From Peribacillus simplex (lineage in GTDB: Bacteria; Bacillota; Bacilli; Bacillales; DSM-1321), in assembly GCF_900156045.1 (NCBI RefSeq), contig NZ_FTMX01000003.1, positions 372,001-436,000 of the forward strand: a stretch of 64,000 nucleotides of DNA, given 5' to 3'. This document shows positions 43,640-55,619 of this stretch, one piece after another. The translations under genes and the position numbers were made by a program. The notes under the pieces are model-generated. The model was not told the origin of the DNA and did no database searches. It worked only from the letters and a program-made list of their open reading frames with translations. The first letter of the stretch is position 1. Each line of letters begins with the position of its first letter.

Positions 43640-44233
43640 TTATTTCTCATCCTCTTCATCCAAGTCATCTAAGTCATCTTCGTCTTCATCTTCGTCCTCA
43701 TCATCTTCCAGGACAAATGCATCATCTTCGATTATTTCTTCTTCCAGATCGTCGTCATCATCCACGTCATCATCCAAAAGCACTTCGTCGATGACTGGAG
43801 AACCTAGAATATCATCATCATCGTCGTCATCTTCATCCTCGTCCAGATCATCGATATCTTCTTCAAAGTCAAGGTCTTCGTCTTCAAGTTCATCGAAATC
43901 GTCGATAACGACAGCTGCCTTTTTGGTTTTCTTTTTCTTTTTAGGTTTTACAACATGTACGACTTCTTCCTCGATTTGGTCAACCGGGTACCATGTTTTC
44001 AATCCCCAGCGGTTGTCCCCAAGTGAAGTGAAACGGCCATCCACATTTAAATCCGTATAGAATTGTGCAATTTTCTTTTCCACTTCGGCTTTGGATAAAT
44101 GGTGCAGCGAAGCTAATTCACTTATTAAGTCTTTAAATGGAATCGGTTCATTTCTTTCCACTAACAAATCATATGCCATCTCTATTAAGGACATTTCCAA
44201 CAATTGCTCTTTTGAGTATTGTTTTAAACTCAA
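43640..44233 (-). CDS. rpoE: DNA-directed RNA polymerase delta subunit
   Basis: Protein of 197 residues. The N-terminal HARE-HTH domain (about 1-90) includes IEMAYDLLVERNEPIPFKDLI, KKIAQFYTDLNVDGRFTSLGDNRWGLKTWYP; then a KPKKKKKTKKAAVV basic stretch and a very acidic tail from about residue 112 (DEDEDDDDDDD and similar). Delta binds RNA polymerase, recycles it and makes it sensitive to initiating NTP. The best start is a TTG at 44233 (reading MSLKQYSKEQ) with GAAGGGAAG upstream, matching MGIKQYS of B. subtilis, rather than the GTG at 44242. Confidence 0.95.
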   Translation of the reverse strand: MSLKQYSKEQLLEMSLIEMAYDLLVERNEPIPFKDLISELASLHHLSKAEVEKKIAQFYTDLNVDGRFTSLGDNRWGLKTWYPVDQIEEEVVHVVKPKKKKKTKKAAVVIDDFDELEDEDLDFEEDIDDLDEDEDDDDDDDILGSPVIDEVLLDDDVDDDDDLEEEIIEDDAFVLEDDEDEDEDEDDLDDLDEEDEK

Positions 44234-44445
44234 ATTCCGCACTTCCCTTCTCTATTCAAACACTGAATTCCGTGTTTTTTCACATAAAAAAATAATCTAA
44301 AACAGTAGTTCGATAAAATAACGACAATTCCTGCTAGACATATACTCCATTATAAACAATCTAAATGGGTTTATGCTAGTTCTATATGATACTTTCACAC
44401 ATTTACCTTATTGTCTATCATTCACGGGAAACCAAATGGTAAATA

Positions 44446-44607
44446 TCATTCCTTTTCCTTTTTGGATTTCTGACGATAGGCTGCCGTAAAAAAGACAATC
44501 GTCAGGATAAAAAAAGAAATGGCACCCAATTGATGCTCATACAGCTCAAATAAAAAAATGATGGCAAGAATGTAACCTATGATTAATCCAATCATTTTCA
44601 GGTTCAT
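44446..44607 (-). CDS. Small hydrophobic membrane protein, unknown
   Basis: An open frame of 53 residues too short for most gene finders. It begins MNLKMIGLIIGYILAIIFLF, has a short polar loop ELYEHQ, a second helix LGAISFFILTIVFFTAAY and a basic tail RQKSKKEKE: two membrane helices with both ends probably in the cytoplasm. GGAG lies 8 bases before the ATG. It sits between icmF and rpoE on the same strand, with no family that I recognise. The hydrophobic-plus-basic-tail pattern and good ribosome binding site make it more likely real than chance. Confidence 0.65.
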   Translation of the reverse strand: MNLKMIGLIIGYILAIIFLFELYEHQLGAISFFILTIVFFTAAYRQKSKKEKE

Positions 44608-44705
44608 TTTCTCAACTCCAATAGGGCTGATTCTTCATTTTTGCCCCTTTTCCAAATAATTATAAGGTAAAATCTTCATTTTGTTAAAAAAGAGGGGAAT
44701 TATTT

Positions 44706-44737
44706 AAAAAAAGAGGCCCCTAAATGTTCGGAGCCCC
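44706..44737 (-). terminator. Terminator of the icmF operon
   Basis: Minus strand GGGGCTCC pairs with GGGGCCTC (8 bp, two G-U), 9-base loop, then T7, 9 bases past icmF. Confidence 0.85.
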
Positions 44738-44745
44738 TTCTTCGT

Positions 44746-47700
44746 TTACATATTTCTTCGATATTGACCGCCTACATCATATAGCGCCCTCGTTATCTGA
44801 CCCAGACTGGCCACTCTCACGCAGTTCATGAGTTCGGCAAAGATATTTTCACCATTCATGGCTGCCAATTTCAGTTTAGTCAGCGCCTCATCCGTGAACT
44901 CCTTATTTCTTTCCTGGAATGCCCGGAGATTCATGATTTGCCCTTCCTTTTCTTCCTTTGTTGCACGGGCAATTTCCATGCTGTTCACCGCTTCTTCGGA
45001 AGGAGGGTTTGGATTCAAATACGTATTGACACCAATGATCGGCAATTCTCCTGTATGCTTTTTCATTTCGTAATGCATCGATTCATCCTGGATTTTCCCG
45101 CGCTGATACTGCGTCTCCATTGCGCCCAGGACACCGCCTCGATCGTTGATGCGATCGAACTCTTGCAGTACTGCCTCTTCAACCAGGTCCGTCAATTCCT
45201 CTACGATGAAGGCACCTTGCATCGGGTTTTCATTTTTTGAGAGACCATGCTCCTTTGTAATGATCATTTGTATGGCCATTGCCCGGCGCACGGATTCTTC
45301 GGTAGGCGTCGTGATGGCTTCATCGTACGCATTAGTATGCAGGGAGTTACAGTTGTCCTGCAGTGCCATCAAAGCCTGAAGCGTCGTTCTGATATCATTA
45401 AAATCAATTTCTTGCGCATGAAGGGAGCGTCCAGAAGTCTGTATATGGTATTTGAGCTTCTGGCTACGATCATTCGCACCATATTTATCCCGCATGACAG
45501 TCGCCCAAATCCTTCTTGCCACCCTCCCGATAACCGTATATTCCGGGTCGAGCCCATTTGAGAAGAAGAACGACAAATTCGGGGCAAAGTCACCGATATT
45601 CATTCCGCGACTTAAATAATATTCGATGTAAGTAAAGCCATTCGCTAATGTAAAAGCCAGCTGTGAAATGGGATTGGCACCCGCTTCTGCAATGTGATAG
45701 CCGGAAATGGATACTGAGTAGTAGTTCCTGACTTTGCGATCGATGAAGTATGCTTGAATGTCCCCCATTAACCTTAAAGCAAATTCCGTAGAGAAGATGC
45801 ATGTATTCTGGCCTTGGTCCTCTTTCAGAATATCCGCTTGAACAGTTCCGCGTACCGTTTGAAGGGTATAAGCCTGCACTTCTTCAGTTTCGGCATCAGT
45901 AAGGGGACGGCCTAACTCTTCTTCTTTCCGTTGAATCTGCTGATCGACTGCAGTGTTCATATACATGGCCAAAATGATTGGTGCCGGTCCATTGATGGTC
46001 ATGGAAACAGATGTTGAGGGGTGGCAAAGGTCAAAGCCTGCATACAGCTTTTTCATGTCATCCAACGTACAGATGCTGACTCCGCTTTCCCCTACCTTTC
46101 CATAGATATCAGGCCGATGATCAGGGTCCTCGCCATATAAAGTTACAGAATCGAAAGCCGTACTAAGCCGTTTAGCAGTATCATCCTTTGACAAATAATG
46201 AAAACGCCTGTTGGTTCGATCGGGCGATCCTTCACCGGCAAATTGACGCTTCGGGTCTTCCCCTTCACGCTTGAATGGAAAGACTCCCGCTGTGTACGGG
46301 AAGAAGCCCGGAACGTTTTCACGGTATACCCATCCTAAAATCTCTCCATAATCCACATATTTAGGCAGTGATACTCTTGGAATCATTAAACCTGATAAAC
46401 TTTTGGTTTTCAGTTTTGTGACGATTTCTTTATCCCTGACTTTCGTTACAAACTGCTCTCCTGCATACTTTTCTTTTAAATCCATCCATCCAGAAAGGAT
46501 TTTTTTAGATTCAGGTGATAAATTCAAGGCGGTTTCCTTTTTCAGTTTTTCTAAAGAAGCCACCATCTCGTCGTTGTTATCATTTTCCTTAATTGCATCC
46601 ATTGCTCCTTCAAGCTGGAAAAGCCTCCGGGCAATACGTACTTGTTCAGCCGCACGCTTATGATACGATCTGACCGTATCACTGATTTCACGTAAATAAT
46701 ACCGACGGTCAGTAGGAATGATGACATTTTGCTTGTAAACATCCGCTTCTTTCGAAAAGGCCGTACTCCAAACCGTCCCTGATTTTTCATTTAACTTTTC
46801 AATCAGTGCCGCGAATAATGCATTGGTGCCTGGGTCATTGAATTGGGAAGCGATCGTACCGTATACTGGCATTTCTGATGGATCTTGATCAAAAAGTGTA
46901 CGGCTTCTTTGGTATTGTTTTTGAACTTGGCTTTTTGCATCCTCGGAGCCTTTGCGCTCGTATTTGTTAATGACTATCAAATCTGCATAATCAATCATAT
47001 CGATTTTTTCAAGTTGCGAAGGAGCACCGAATTCACTCGTCATTACATACATGGATACATCGCATATTTCGGCAATTTCTGCATCTCCCTGACCAATTCC
47101 GCTCGTTTCAACGATGATTAAATCGAAGCCAGCTGCCTTCACGACTGAAATGGCATCTTTTATCGCCAAAGACAACTCACTTTTTGAATGGCGCGTGGCT
47201 AGGCTCCGCATATAAACACGCTCTGAAAAGATCGAGTTCATTCTGATTCTGTCACCAAGCAGGGCACCGCCCGTTTTCTGTTTGGTCGGGTCCACAGATA
47301 GTATGGCGACTCTCTCGTCTGGAATTTCGTTAATGAACCTTCTTATCAATTCATCAGTCAATGAACTTTTTCCAGCGCCGCCAGTCCCTGTAATCCCTAG
47401 AACAGGAACCTTCTTTTCGGAAGTCTTGATCTGCTCAAAAAGACTTTCCACCGCTGCCGCTGATTCCTGTGAAACATCGAGTCTGTTTTCGGCAAAGGTA
47501 ATAAATTGGGCAATGGCATTTGTTCCCCCGGCAATCAATTCATCAAAACGTTCTTGTAGAGATGGTTTGACTGTCGAGAAATCACACTCTTCCATCAATA
47601 CGTTTATCATTCCTTGAAGCCCATATTCCCGCCCTTCATCAGGCGAAAAGATACGGGCAATCCCATAATCATGAAGTTCTTTAATTTCCCTTGGGATGAT

Positions 47701-48012
47701 GACCCCGCCACCGCCGGCAAAAACCCGAATGTGCCCGGCTCCCTTTTCCTTCAGCAGGTCATACATATATTTAAAATATTCCACATGTCCGCCTTGGTAA
47801 GATGACATGGCAATGCCTTGAACATCTTCCTGGATGGCCGCATTCACGATTTCTTCCACCGAACGATTATGACCTAGGTGAATAACTTCTGCCCCGCTGG
47901 ACTGAAGGATTCTCCTCATTATATTGATGGATGCGTCATGCCCATCAAATAAACTCGAAGCTGTGACGAATCTAATATGGTTCTTCGGTTTATACACCTC
48001 AACTGTACTCAT
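44746..48012 (-). CDS. icmF: Fused isobutyryl-CoA mutase with G-protein chaperone (IcmF)
   Basis: Protein of 1088 residues with three parts. The N-terminal cobalamin-binding domain (about 12-145) has [14 protein letters not shown] with the B12-ligand histidine and [11 protein letters not shown]. The MeaI-like GTPase (about 200-430) has P-loop [38 protein letters not shown] and NKYE. The C-terminal mutase barrel (from about 560) includes [17 protein letters not shown] and [15 protein letters not shown]. The Phe in [13 protein letters not shown] context is as in isobutyryl-CoA, not methylmalonyl-CoA, mutases. It interconverts isobutyryl-CoA and n-butyryl-CoA using adenosylcobalamin. Last gene of the operon, 30 bases after the TetR gene. 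Confidence 0.94.
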   Translation of the reverse strand: MSTVEVYKPKNHIRFVTASSLFDGHDASINIMRRILQSSGAEVIHLGHNRSVEEIVNAAIQEDVQGIAMSSYQGGHVEYFKYMYDLLKEKGAGHIRVFAGGGGVIIPREIKELHDYGIARIFSPDEGREYGLQGMINVLMEECDFSTVKPSLQERFDELIAGGTNAIAQFITFAENRLDVSQESAAAVESLFEQIKTSEKKVPVLGITGTGGAGKSSLTDELIRRFINEIPDERVAILSVDPTKQKTGGALLGDRIRMNSIFSERVYMRSLATRHSKSELSLAIKDAISVVKAAGFDLIIVETSGIGQGDAEIAEICDVSMYVMTSEFGAPSQLEKIDMIDYADLIVINKYERKGSEDAKSQVQKQYQRSRTLFDQDPSEMPVYGTIASQFNDPGTNALFAALIEKLNEKSGTVWSTAFSKEADVYKQNVIIPTDRRYYLREISDTVRSYHKRAAEQVRIARRLFQLEGAMDAIKENDNNDEMVASLEKLKKETALNLSPESKKILSGWMDLKEKYAGEQFVTKVRDKEIVTKLKTKSLSGLMIPRVSLPKYVDYGEILGWVYRENVPGFFPYTAGVFPFKREGEDPKRQFAGEGSPDRTNRRFHYLSKDDTAKRLSTAFDSVTLYGEDPDHRPDIYGKVGESGVSICTLDDMKKLYAGFDLCHPSTSVSMTINGPAPIILAMYMNTAVDQQIQRKEEELGRPLTDAETEEVQAYTLQTVRGTVQADILKEDQGQNTCIFSTEFALRLMGDIQAYFIDRKVRNYYSVSISGYHIAEAGANPISQLAFTLANGFTYIEYYLSRGMNIGDFAPNLSFFFSNGLDPEYTVIGRVARRIWATVMRDKYGANDRSQKLKYHIQTSGRSLHAQEIDFNDIRTTLQALMALQDNCNSLHTNAYDEAITTPTEESVRRAMAIQMIITKEHGLSKNENPMQGAFIVEELTDLVEEAVLQEFDRINDRGGVLGAMETQYQRGKIQDESMHYEMKKHTGELPIIGVNTYLNPNPPSEEAVNSMEIARATKEEKEGQIMNLRAFQERNKEFTDEALTKLKLAAMNGENIFAELMNCVRVASLGQITRALYDVGGQYRRNM

Positions 48013-48042
48013 ATAGCTCCTCCTTATTGAAACTTATTTATA

Positions 48043-48675
48043 TCAGTGGATTTTGGAACCCGATACATTTTGAATCAATAATTGCGTCTGCAGTTCAACA
48101 TACTCTTGAAGCGTATACTGTTTATGCAAAGCCCATCTTCTAAAACTCCACATCTGTCCCTGAACGAAAATGTTATGTGAAACAAGGCTTATTTGTTTTT
48201 CCGTTAACGAGAGCTCCCCATTCTCGACACATTTCGTTATCACTTTTTCGAACATGCCAACCATCCGAATTTCTTTGTTCAGAACATATGGTAAAGCATC
48301 CTTCGTCAGGGCCTTCACTTCCTGATACATGACCAGCACTTCGTCCTGCATATCATCCATCACTTTATAAAAATAGGCGATCGTCAGCTTCAAACTTTCA
48401 AGTGTCCCATCACTCTGTTCTATTTCTTTCTGAAGCTTTTCCTGGACTTCATCATAGATAAAGTCACAAACGAGATATAATATATCTTCCTTGGTTCGGA
48501 TATACTCGTATAACGTGCCAATACTAAAGCCTGCAGCTTTGGCAATTTCCCTGGTAGTCGTACGGTGAAATCCCTTTTCCTTAAAAAGGGTAACCGCCCC
48601 TTTAATCATTTGTGTACGTCTTTTTTCAACCAGCCGCTCATCCTTTACAGATGCAAGAACCTCTCTTTTTTCCAT
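48043..48675 (-). CDS. TetR/AcrR family regulator, probable acyl-CoA-responsive repressor
   Basis: Protein of 210 residues. The N-terminal helix-turn-helix is RRTQMIKGAVTLFKEKGFHRTTTREIAKAAGFSIGTLYEYIRTKEDIL in pieces (about 20-65), classic TetR. The C-terminal ligand domain is unremarkable. It is embedded in an acyl-CoA catabolism operon and relates to FadR-like regulators of Bacillus, so I infer that it represses this operon and is released by an acyl-CoA. ATG at 48675 has AGGAG 7 bases upstream; a TTG two codons earlier is unlikely. A candidate operator is at 53225-53242. Confidence 0.88.
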   Translation of the reverse strand: MEKREVLASVKDERLVEKRRTQMIKGAVTLFKEKGFHRTTTREIAKAAGFSIGTLYEYIRTKEDILYLVCDFIYDEVQEKLQKEIEQSDGTLESLKLTIAYFYKVMDDMQDEVLVMYQEVKALTKDALPYVLNKEIRMVGMFEKVITKCVENGELSLTEKQISLVSHNIFVQGQMWSFRRWALHKQYTLQEYVELQTQLLIQNVSGSKIH

Positions 48676-48786
48676 TTCCAAACTCCTTTTGAAAGCCCAT
48701 TATTCAACTATCAAAGACATTCTGAAGAAATTGAAAAGGGAATTCCGGTAAAGGCAGTGCCTCATCGGAAAACCTCAGTTTCAACC

Positions 48787-49926
48787 CTATTTAGTAACCA
48801 TCCGTGAGATGACCAGCTTTTGGATTTCCTGTGTACCTTCGTAAATCTGGGTTATTTTCGCATCGCGCATATACCGCTCCACTGGATAATCTTTTGTATA
48901 TCCATAACCCCCGAAAACCTGCACGGCCTCCGTCGTCACTTTCATTGCTGTATCTCCAGCAAAAAGTTTGGACATCGCCGACTCTTTTCCATAAGGAAGG
49001 CCCACTGATTCCAACCACGCAGCCTGATAGGTTAATAGCCTTGAAGCCTCAACACCTGTTGCCATATCCGCCAATTTAAAACCGATTCCTTGCTGTGCAG
49101 AAATTGGCTTGCCGAATTGGACGCGCTCTTTTGCATAACCAACCGCAGCATCCAATGCACCTTGGGCTATGCCTACGGCCTGGGCTGCAATTCCATTACG
49201 GCCGCCATCAAGTGTCATCATCGCAATTTTAAAGCCTTCCCCTTCTTTGCCAAGGAGATTTTCTTTAGGCACTCGACACTCATCAAAGATGATTTCCGTT
49301 GTCGGTGATGAACGGATTCCAAGCTTCTTCTCTTTTTTACCAACACTGAAGCCTGGGAAGTCCTTTTCAATGATAAAAGCACTCGTTCCTTTTTGTTTCG
49401 ATTCAGGATCCGTCAATGCAAAGACGACATATGTATCGGCAATCCCGCCGTTCGTAATGAAGATTTTTGAACCGCTGATAACATATTCATCACCTACAAG
49501 CTTTGCAGTCGTTCTCATACCGCCTGCGTCGGAGCCTGAGCCAGGTTCAGTCAGTCCGTATGCACCGATTTTTTCACCCTGTGCCATCGGGCGAAGGTAT
49601 TTTTGTTTTTGTTCTTCAGACCCAAATTTATATATTGGCCATCCTGCGAGCGAAGTATGGGCTGATAAAGTCACCCCAGTGGATGCGCAAACGCGGGAAA
49701 GTTCCTCAATCGCTATGCAATATGCTAAATAATCACTGCCAATTCCGCCGTATTCCTCAGGCCACGGAATCCCAGTCAATCCAAGCTCAGCCATTTTATC
49801 GAAGATCTCACGGTCAAATCGTTCTTCTTCATCCCTCTCGGCAGCAGTCGGAGCCACTTCATTCTGGGCAAAGTCGCGCACCATTTTCCTGATCATTTCA
49901 TGTTCTTCCGTTAGTTTAAATTGCAT
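48787..49926 (-). CDS. acdA: Acyl-CoA dehydrogenase AcdA
   Basis: Protein of 379 residues, FAD-dependent. It starts [20 protein letters not shown] and is nearly collinear with B. subtilis AcdA. Substrate and FAD motifs: [55 protein letters not shown] and the catalytic-glutamate motif [10 protein letters not shown]. It introduces the 2,3 double bond in fatty acyl-CoAs and passes electrons to ETF. The frame is open to 50001, but GGAGGG precedes the ATG at 49926. 25 bases after a second acyl-CoA dehydrogenase. Confidence 0.95.
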   Translation of the reverse strand: MQFKLTEEHEMIRKMVRDFAQNEVAPTAAERDEEERFDREIFDKMAELGLTGIPWPEEYGGIGSDYLAYCIAIEELSRVCASTGVTLSAHTSLAGWPIYKFGSEEQKQKYLRPMAQGEKIGAYGLTEPGSGSDAGGMRTTAKLVGDEYVISGSKIFITNGGIADTYVVFALTDPESKQKGTSAFIIEKDFPGFSVGKKEKKLGIRSSPTTEIIFDECRVPKENLLGKEGEGFKIAMMTLDGGRNGIAAQAVGIAQGALDAAVGYAKERVQFGKPISAQQGIGFKLADMATGVEASRLLTYQAAWLESVGLPYGKESAMSKLFAGDTAMKVTTEAVQVFGGYGYTKDYPVERYMRDAKITQIYEGTQEIQKLVISRMVTK

Positions 49927-49951
49927 GAATATGCCCTCCAAATTTCCGTAA

Positions 49952-51088
49952 TTATAGATTCTTACTGATGACCATTCTCTGTATTTCGCTGGTACCCTCA
50001 TAAATTTCAGTTACCTTTGCATCCCTGAAATAGCGTTCGACCGGATATTCCGTTGTATATCCATAGCCTCCGAACACTTGGACTGCTTCTATCGCCACAT
50101 CGACGGCCGTCCTCGAAGCGAATAGCTTAGCCATTGCCGCCTCTTTACCGCAATTCAATCCCTGCGAGCGTAAATATGCCGCCCGATAGACCAGTAGCCT
50201 TGAAGCTTCTATGCCCGTTGCCATTTCGGCCAGTTTGAAACCAATTCCTTGTTGTTGCGCAATAGGTTTGCCGAATTGCACCCTGCCTTTTGCATATTGG
50301 ACAGCATGTTCCATGGCACCCTCAGCAATTCCCAGCGCTTGAGCGGCAATCCCGATCCTTCCAGCATCCAAGTTGGCCATTGCGATCTTAAAGCCTTCAC
50401 CTTCTTTGCCAAGGAGATTGGCTGTAGGGATTTTCATATCCTCGAACGTTACCTGCACGGTGCTTGAGCCATGAAGGCCCATTTTACGTTCATCTTTACC
50501 GATGATTAAGCCTGGCGTCCCTTTTTCTACGATAAAAGCGGAGATTCCCTTACTTCCCTTCTGAGGGTCGGTTGAAGCAAAAACAATAAACACATCCGCT
50601 TCCCCGCCATTGGTGATAAAAACCTTGGACCCATTTATTCGATATTCTCCGCCTTCCTTGACTGCCACTGCCTTAGATTTCAAACTCGCAGCATCGGAAC
50701 CTGAGCTTTGCTCAGTCAAGCAAAAGGCGCCTAAATATTTACCAGCGGCTAACTTAGGTACATACTTTCGCTTCTGCTCTTCCGTTCCAAAATAAACGAT
50801 TGGATTTGTTCCAACAGAAGTATGAACGGACAGTATGACACCGAGAGTGGGACTTACTTTGGAAATCTCATTGATGGCAATGATATAAGACATGAAGTCC
50901 ATACCTGCGCCACCATATTCTTCTGAAATCGGAATTCCCATCAAACCAAGCTCACCCATTTTTTTTAGAATCTCTTTTGGAAACACGCCTGTTTCCATTG
51001 CCCCGATATGAGGAGTGATCTCATTCTCCGCAAAAGCGCTTACCATCTTCCGCATCATTTCCTGTTCTTCTGTAAACTTGAAATCCAT
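49952..51088 (-). CDS. Acyl-CoA dehydrogenase, short/branched-chain type
   Basis: Protein of 378 residues starting [20 protein letters not shown]. It has the same layout as Acd[66 protein letters not shown] with the catalytic glutamate. It resembles butyryl-CoA or MmgC-type enzymes, so may act on short or branched acyl-CoAs that IcmF interconverts; this is inference. It and acdA look like an old tandem duplication. A GGGGGAT site precedes the ATG. Confidence 0.93.
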   Translation of the reverse strand: MDFKFTEEQEMMRKMVSAFAENEITPHIGAMETGVFPKEILKKMGELGLMGIPISEEYGGAGMDFMSYIIAINEISKVSPTLGVILSVHTSVGTNPIVYFGTEEQKRKYVPKLAAGKYLGAFCLTEQSSGSDAASLKSKAVAVKEGGEYRINGSKVFITNGGEADVFIVFASTDPQKGSKGISAFIVEKGTPGLIIGKDERKMGLHGSSTVQVTFEDMKIPTANLLGKEGEGFKIAMANLDAGRIGIAAQALGIAEGAMEHAVQYAKGRVQFGKPIAQQQGIGFKLAEMATGIEASRLLVYRAAYLRSQGLNCGKEAAMAKLFASRTAVDVAIEAVQVFGGYGYTTEYPVERYFRDAKVTEIYEGTSEIQRMVISKNL

Positions 51089-51123
51089 CCTTCATCCCCC
51101 CATAGCTGCACATCTTTCCATGA

Positions 51124-51975
51124 TTAGTTATATTCGTAAAAGCCCCGTCCTGATTTCTTGCCTAGCCACCCAGCTTTTACATATTTCCTTAACAGCGGAC
51201 ACGGTCGGTATTTATCGTCTCCCAGCCCTTGATGAAGGGTTTCCATTATATACAAACATGTGTCCAGCCCAATGAAGTCAGCTAGCGTAAGCGGGCCCAT
51301 CGGATGGTTCATTCCCATTTTCATTACGTCATCGATCGCCTCTTTAGTAGCAACGCCCTCATATAGTGTATAGATGGCCTCATTGATCATCGGCATTAAA
51401 ATCCGATTAGCTACAAAACCTGGAAAATCATTGACTTCCACCGGTACCTTGTTCAAGGATTCAGCCATCTTTTCAACTTCTTTATAAACTTCATCCGATG
51501 TAGCAAGGCCTCGAATGATCTCAACCAGCTTCATGACTGGAACGGGGTTCATAAAGTGCATGCCAATTACCTTTTCCGGCCTTTTCGTGGCAGCGGCTAT
51601 CTCGGTGATCGGGAGCGAAGAAGTATTGGATGCAAGAATGACGTGTTGCGGTGTGATTTCATCCAACTCGGCGAATATTTTTGTTTTTATTTCCATGTTT
51701 TCCACCGCAGCTTCAACCACTAAATCTACCTCAGCCGCATTTTTCAAATTCGTCGATGAAGTCAACCGGGAAAGGATTGCATCTTTCTCCCCGGATTCCA
51801 TTTTCCCTTTTTCAACCTGCCGGGAAAGGTTCTTGGTAATAGTCCCTAACCCCTTTTCTACATACTCATCTTTTAAATCGTGTAAAAGAACTTCATAACC
51901 GCTCATTGCACAGACCTGGGCAATGCCAGATCCCATCTGTCCCGCACCAATGACCATCACTTTTTGAATGCCCAT
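51124..51975 (-). CDS. 3-hydroxybutyryl-CoA dehydrogenase
   Basis: Protein of 283 residues, NAD(P)-dependent. Rossmann motif [18 protein letters not shown] at the N-terminus; the linker [19 protein letters not shown] with the catalytic histidine; C-terminal [20 protein letters not shown] and [19 protein letters not shown]. Similar to MmgB and Hbd. It oxidises 3-hydroxyacyl-CoA to 3-oxoacyl-CoA for the upstream thiolase. Located 31 bases after the thiolase gene and 35 before the acyl-CoA dehydrogenase. Confidence 0.95.
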   Translation of the reverse strand: MGIQKVMVIGAGQMGSGIAQVCAMSGYEVLLHDLKDEYVEKGLGTITKNLSRQVEKGKMESGEKDAILSRLTSSTNLKNAAEVDLVVEAAVENMEIKTKIFAELDEITPQHVILASNTSSLPITEIAAATKRPEKVIGMHFMNPVPVMKLVEIIRGLATSDEVYKEVEKMAESLNKVPVEVNDFPGFVANRILMPMINEAIYTLYEGVATKEAIDDVMKMGMNHPMGPLTLADFIGLDTCLYIMETLHQGLGDDKYRPCPLLRKYVKAGWLGKKSGRGFYEYN

Positions 51976-52006
51976 GAAAATCCCCCCTCATTTATCTATG
52001 AAACTA

Positions 52007-53200
<1,194 letters not shown>

Positions 53201-53224
53201 TATTTCCCCCTATAAGTAACATTG

Positions 53225-53242
53225 ATTGAACGCTCGCTCAAT
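53225..53242. promoter_or_regulatory. 18-bp palindrome, candidate TetR-family operator
   Basis: ATTGAACG CT CGCTCAAT with 7 of 8 arm positions symmetric, between the thiolase promoter start site and its ribosome binding site. TetR-family proteins bind such 16-20 bp palindromes; the TetR gene of the same operon is the natural partner. Confidence 0.55.
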
Positions 53243-53263
53243 TTGGAGTTAAAAAAATAGTGT

Positions 53264-53277
53264 TGTAAGCGCTTAAT
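53264..53277. promoter_or_regulatory. Candidate cre (CcpA) site of the thiolase operon
   Basis: TGTAAGCGCTTAAT matches the cre consensus at 12 of 14 positions, has a palindromic TAAGCGCTTA core, and lies directly after the -10 box, over the expected start of transcription. Confidence 0.55.
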
Positions 53278-53305
53278 ATTATATTATATTACACATTTTT
53301 CTCAA
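53278..53305 (-). promoter_or_regulatory. Sigma-A promoter of the thiolase-icmF operon
   Basis: Minus strand TTGAGA (53300-53305), 16-base spacer, TATAAT (53278-53283), in an AT-rich stretch between the fadF terminator and the thiolase gene. Confidence 0.7.
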
Positions 53306-53334
53306 AAATGAAAATATTTAGTTTTTAAAAATTG

Positions 53335-53387
53335 AAAAAATTGCCTGCTTCCATTTGATCCATCCCATATAGAAGAAGCAGGCAATT
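53335..53387 (-). terminator. Terminator of fadF
   Basis: 13-bp perfect stem AATTGCCTGCTTC / GAAGCAGGCAATT with a 23-base loop, then TTTT on the minus strand, 11 bases past fadF. Confidence 0.9.
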
Positions 53388-53397
53388 CCATTTTAAA

Positions 53398-55533
53398 TTA
53401 AGAGGCAATCGGTTTATTTTCACCAATGACCGCTTTTTCGAGTAGTTCAGCTACATCATACGTTTTAACATTTTCCTCAACTTCTTTTGCTTTCGTCCCA
53501 TCAGATAGCATGGTCAGGCAATAAGGACATCCTGAACTGATCACTGTTGGACTGACGGCTAGCGCCTGTTCGGTACGGGCCACATTAATGCGGTTTCCTG
53601 TTTCCTCTTCCATCCACATCAAACCGCCTCCAGCTCCACAGCACATACCCTTCTCACGGTTACGCTCCATCTCAATAAGTTTCACACCATCAATGGATTG
53701 CAGGATTTCACGCGGCGGGCTGTAAACTTCATTGTACCTTCCCAAGTAACAGGAATCGTGAAATGTAATCGTCTCATTCACCGGGTACTGAGGCACCAAC
53801 CTGCCTTCACTGACAAGTTTGGCTAACAGTTCAGTATGGTGATACACTTCCGCTTCCAAGCCAAAATCTGGATACTCATTCTTGAAGATATTGTATGCAT
53901 GCGGATCGATCGTCACGATTTTCTTAATTTCATTCTTCTGGAACTCTTCTATATTTTTCATTGCAAGCTCCTGAAAGACAAACTCATTACCCAATCGGCG
54001 GGGAGTATCCCCTGAGTTCTTCTCCTTATTTCCGAGAATTGCAAATTTGACGCCAGCTTCATTCAATAATTTGGCAAAGGAAAGGGCAATCTTCTGGCTA
54101 CGGTTATCGTACGATCCCATTGAACCTACCCAGAATAAATACTCGAATTCTTCGTCTGCCTTTTTTAATTCCTTCACGGTAGGGACGCTGACATCTTCCC
54201 GAAGGCTTCGCCAATCTTCCCTCTCTTTACGGTTCAGTCCCCAAGGGTTTCCTTGACGCTCAATATTCGTCATGGCACGTTGCGCATCAGGATCAAGTCT
54301 GCCCTCTGTCAACACTAGATAACGGCGCATATCGATGATTTTGTCGACATGTTCATTCATTACCGGGCATTGATCTTCACAATTCCGGCATGTGGTACAA
54401 GCCCAAAGTTCTTCTTCCGTAATGACTTCACCAATCAGGCTCGGACTGTATGCCTCGGTTGCTGCAGCAGATTCCTGCGCCCCCTGTGCGGCTCCAGCCA
54501 AAGCTATCTTATTTCCCTTCGTATTCCCAAAAACAAAAGATGGCACCCATGGCTGCTTAGTTGTAACGGCAGCGCCTGTATTTGTTAAATGGTCACGCAT
54601 CTTGATTATGATATCCATCGGTGACAGCATTTTACCGGTACCTGTAGCCGGGCACATATTCGTACAGCGCCCGCACTCCACACAGGCATAGAGGTCCACC
54701 ATTTGGTACTGCGTCAAATCTTCGATATATTTGGCACCGTAATATTGATTGCCTTCTTTGTCGAAAACCTCTTCTTCCAAATCAACCGGTTTCAATTTCC
54801 CCGGATTGTCCAATCGATTCAGGAATACATTTATCGGACCGGCAATCAAGTGGGCATGCTTAGATTGCGGGATGTAAACAAGGAAAGATAATATGATCAG
54901 TAAATGCAGCCACCAAGCTACATAAAAAACGACTGTTGCCGCTGTTGTCCCCATCCAGCCGAATAGGAAAGCGATGCTTGATGCGACTGGCTCTGACCAA
55001 GTTGCATCGTGTCCATGCCAGATCATTCCCATTCCATTCCCCAGTAATACGGTGATCATGATCCCGGTGATGAAGATGACAACCAAACCTGCTTTGAAAT
55101 CCCTTTTCAAGCGAACGAGCTTTTCGACATAACGGCGGTATGCCGCCCATAGGATTGCAACAAGAACAGTGAGCGTCACAATTTCCTGGAAGAAAGTAAA
55201 GGCCGGATAAACAGGGCCAAACGGTAAATGCCACCCCGGTCTTAAGCCTTTAACGAAAAAGTCAAGTGCGCCAAATTGCACTAAGATGAAACCATAAAAT
55301 AACATGGCATGAATGATCCCGCTCTTTTTATCTTTAAAGAGCTTCTTCTGTCCAAATACATAAACCCCTATTTTAACAAGACGATCTTTCACACGGTTAT
55401 CGAATTCCACTTTTTTGCCAAGTTTTATATAAGCTATACGGGTCTTTATCAAGTAGACAAACAAACCGGCGGCGTAAGCGGTTACAAGCAGGAATGCAAC
55501 TAAGTTGATCCACAGTAAGCCATTCATTTCCAT
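53398..55533 (-). CDS. fadF: Membrane iron-sulfur electron-transfer protein FadF (EtfD-like, ETF:menaquinone)
   Basis: Protein of 711 residues. The N-terminal 250 residues have about six membrane helices with histidines (IIHAMLFYGF, WWLHLLIIL) that could bind haem, NarI-like. Then two 4Fe-4S motifs, CVECGRCTNMCP (about 300) and CTTCRNCEDQCP (about 392), and two CCG domains, SCYLGRYNEVY and MCCGAGGGLMWMEEETG plus SGCPYCLTM. This layout is that of B. subtilis YwjF/FadF and mycobacterial EtfD, which pass acyl-CoA dehydrogenase electrons from ETF to menaquinone. The ATG at 55533 has GAGGGGG upstream. Its promoter overlaps a FadR box. Confidence 0.93.
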   Translation of the reverse strand: MEMNGLLWINLVAFLLVTAYAAGLFVYLIKTRIAYIKLGKKVEFDNRVKDRLVKIGVYVFGQKKLFKDKKSGIIHAMLFYGFILVQFGALDFFVKGLRPGWHLPFGPVYPAFTFFQEIVTLTVLVAILWAAYRRYVEKLVRLKRDFKAGLVVIFITGIMITVLLGNGMGMIWHGHDATWSEPVASSIAFLFGWMGTTAATVVFYVAWWLHLLIILSFLVYIPQSKHAHLIAGPINVFLNRLDNPGKLKPVDLEEEVFDKEGNQYYGAKYIEDLTQYQMVDLYACVECGRCTNMCPATGTGKMLSPMDIIIKMRDHLTNTGAAVTTKQPWVPSFVFGNTKGNKIALAGAAQGAQESAAATEAYSPSLIGEVITEEELWACTTCRNCEDQCPVMNEHVDKIIDMRRYLVLTEGRLDPDAQRAMTNIERQGNPWGLNRKEREDWRSLREDVSVPTVKELKKADEEFEYLFWVGSMGSYDNRSQKIALSFAKLLNEAGVKFAILGNKEKNSGDTPRRLGNEFVFQELAMKNIEEFQKNEIKKIVTIDPHAYNIFKNEYPDFGLEAEVYHHTELLAKLVSEGRLVPQYPVNETITFHDSCYLGRYNEVYSPPREILQSIDGVKLIEMERNREKGMCCGAGGGLMWMEEETGNRINVARTEQALAVSPTVISSGCPYCLTMLSDGTKAKEVEENVKTYDVAELLEKAVIGENKPIAS

Positions 55534-55619
55534 GCAGACTTTCCCCCTCTTTAGTAAATTGCAAAATGCCAGGTACCATTTTGGGAAATTTGGCATTTTT
55601 CTGAAATTTGATTAATTCC

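Noticed and set aside
43791..44060. Serine-rich plus-strand frame opposite the rpoE acidic tail
   Set aside because: It is the antisense of the Asp/Glu codons (GAT/GAA read as ATC/TTC and TCA/TCT); no start signal.
53398..55596. Longer FadF start at 55596 (adding 21 residues)
   Set aside because: The extra part is not hydrophobic in the right way and overlaps the leader hairpin; GAGGGGG points to the ATG at 55533.
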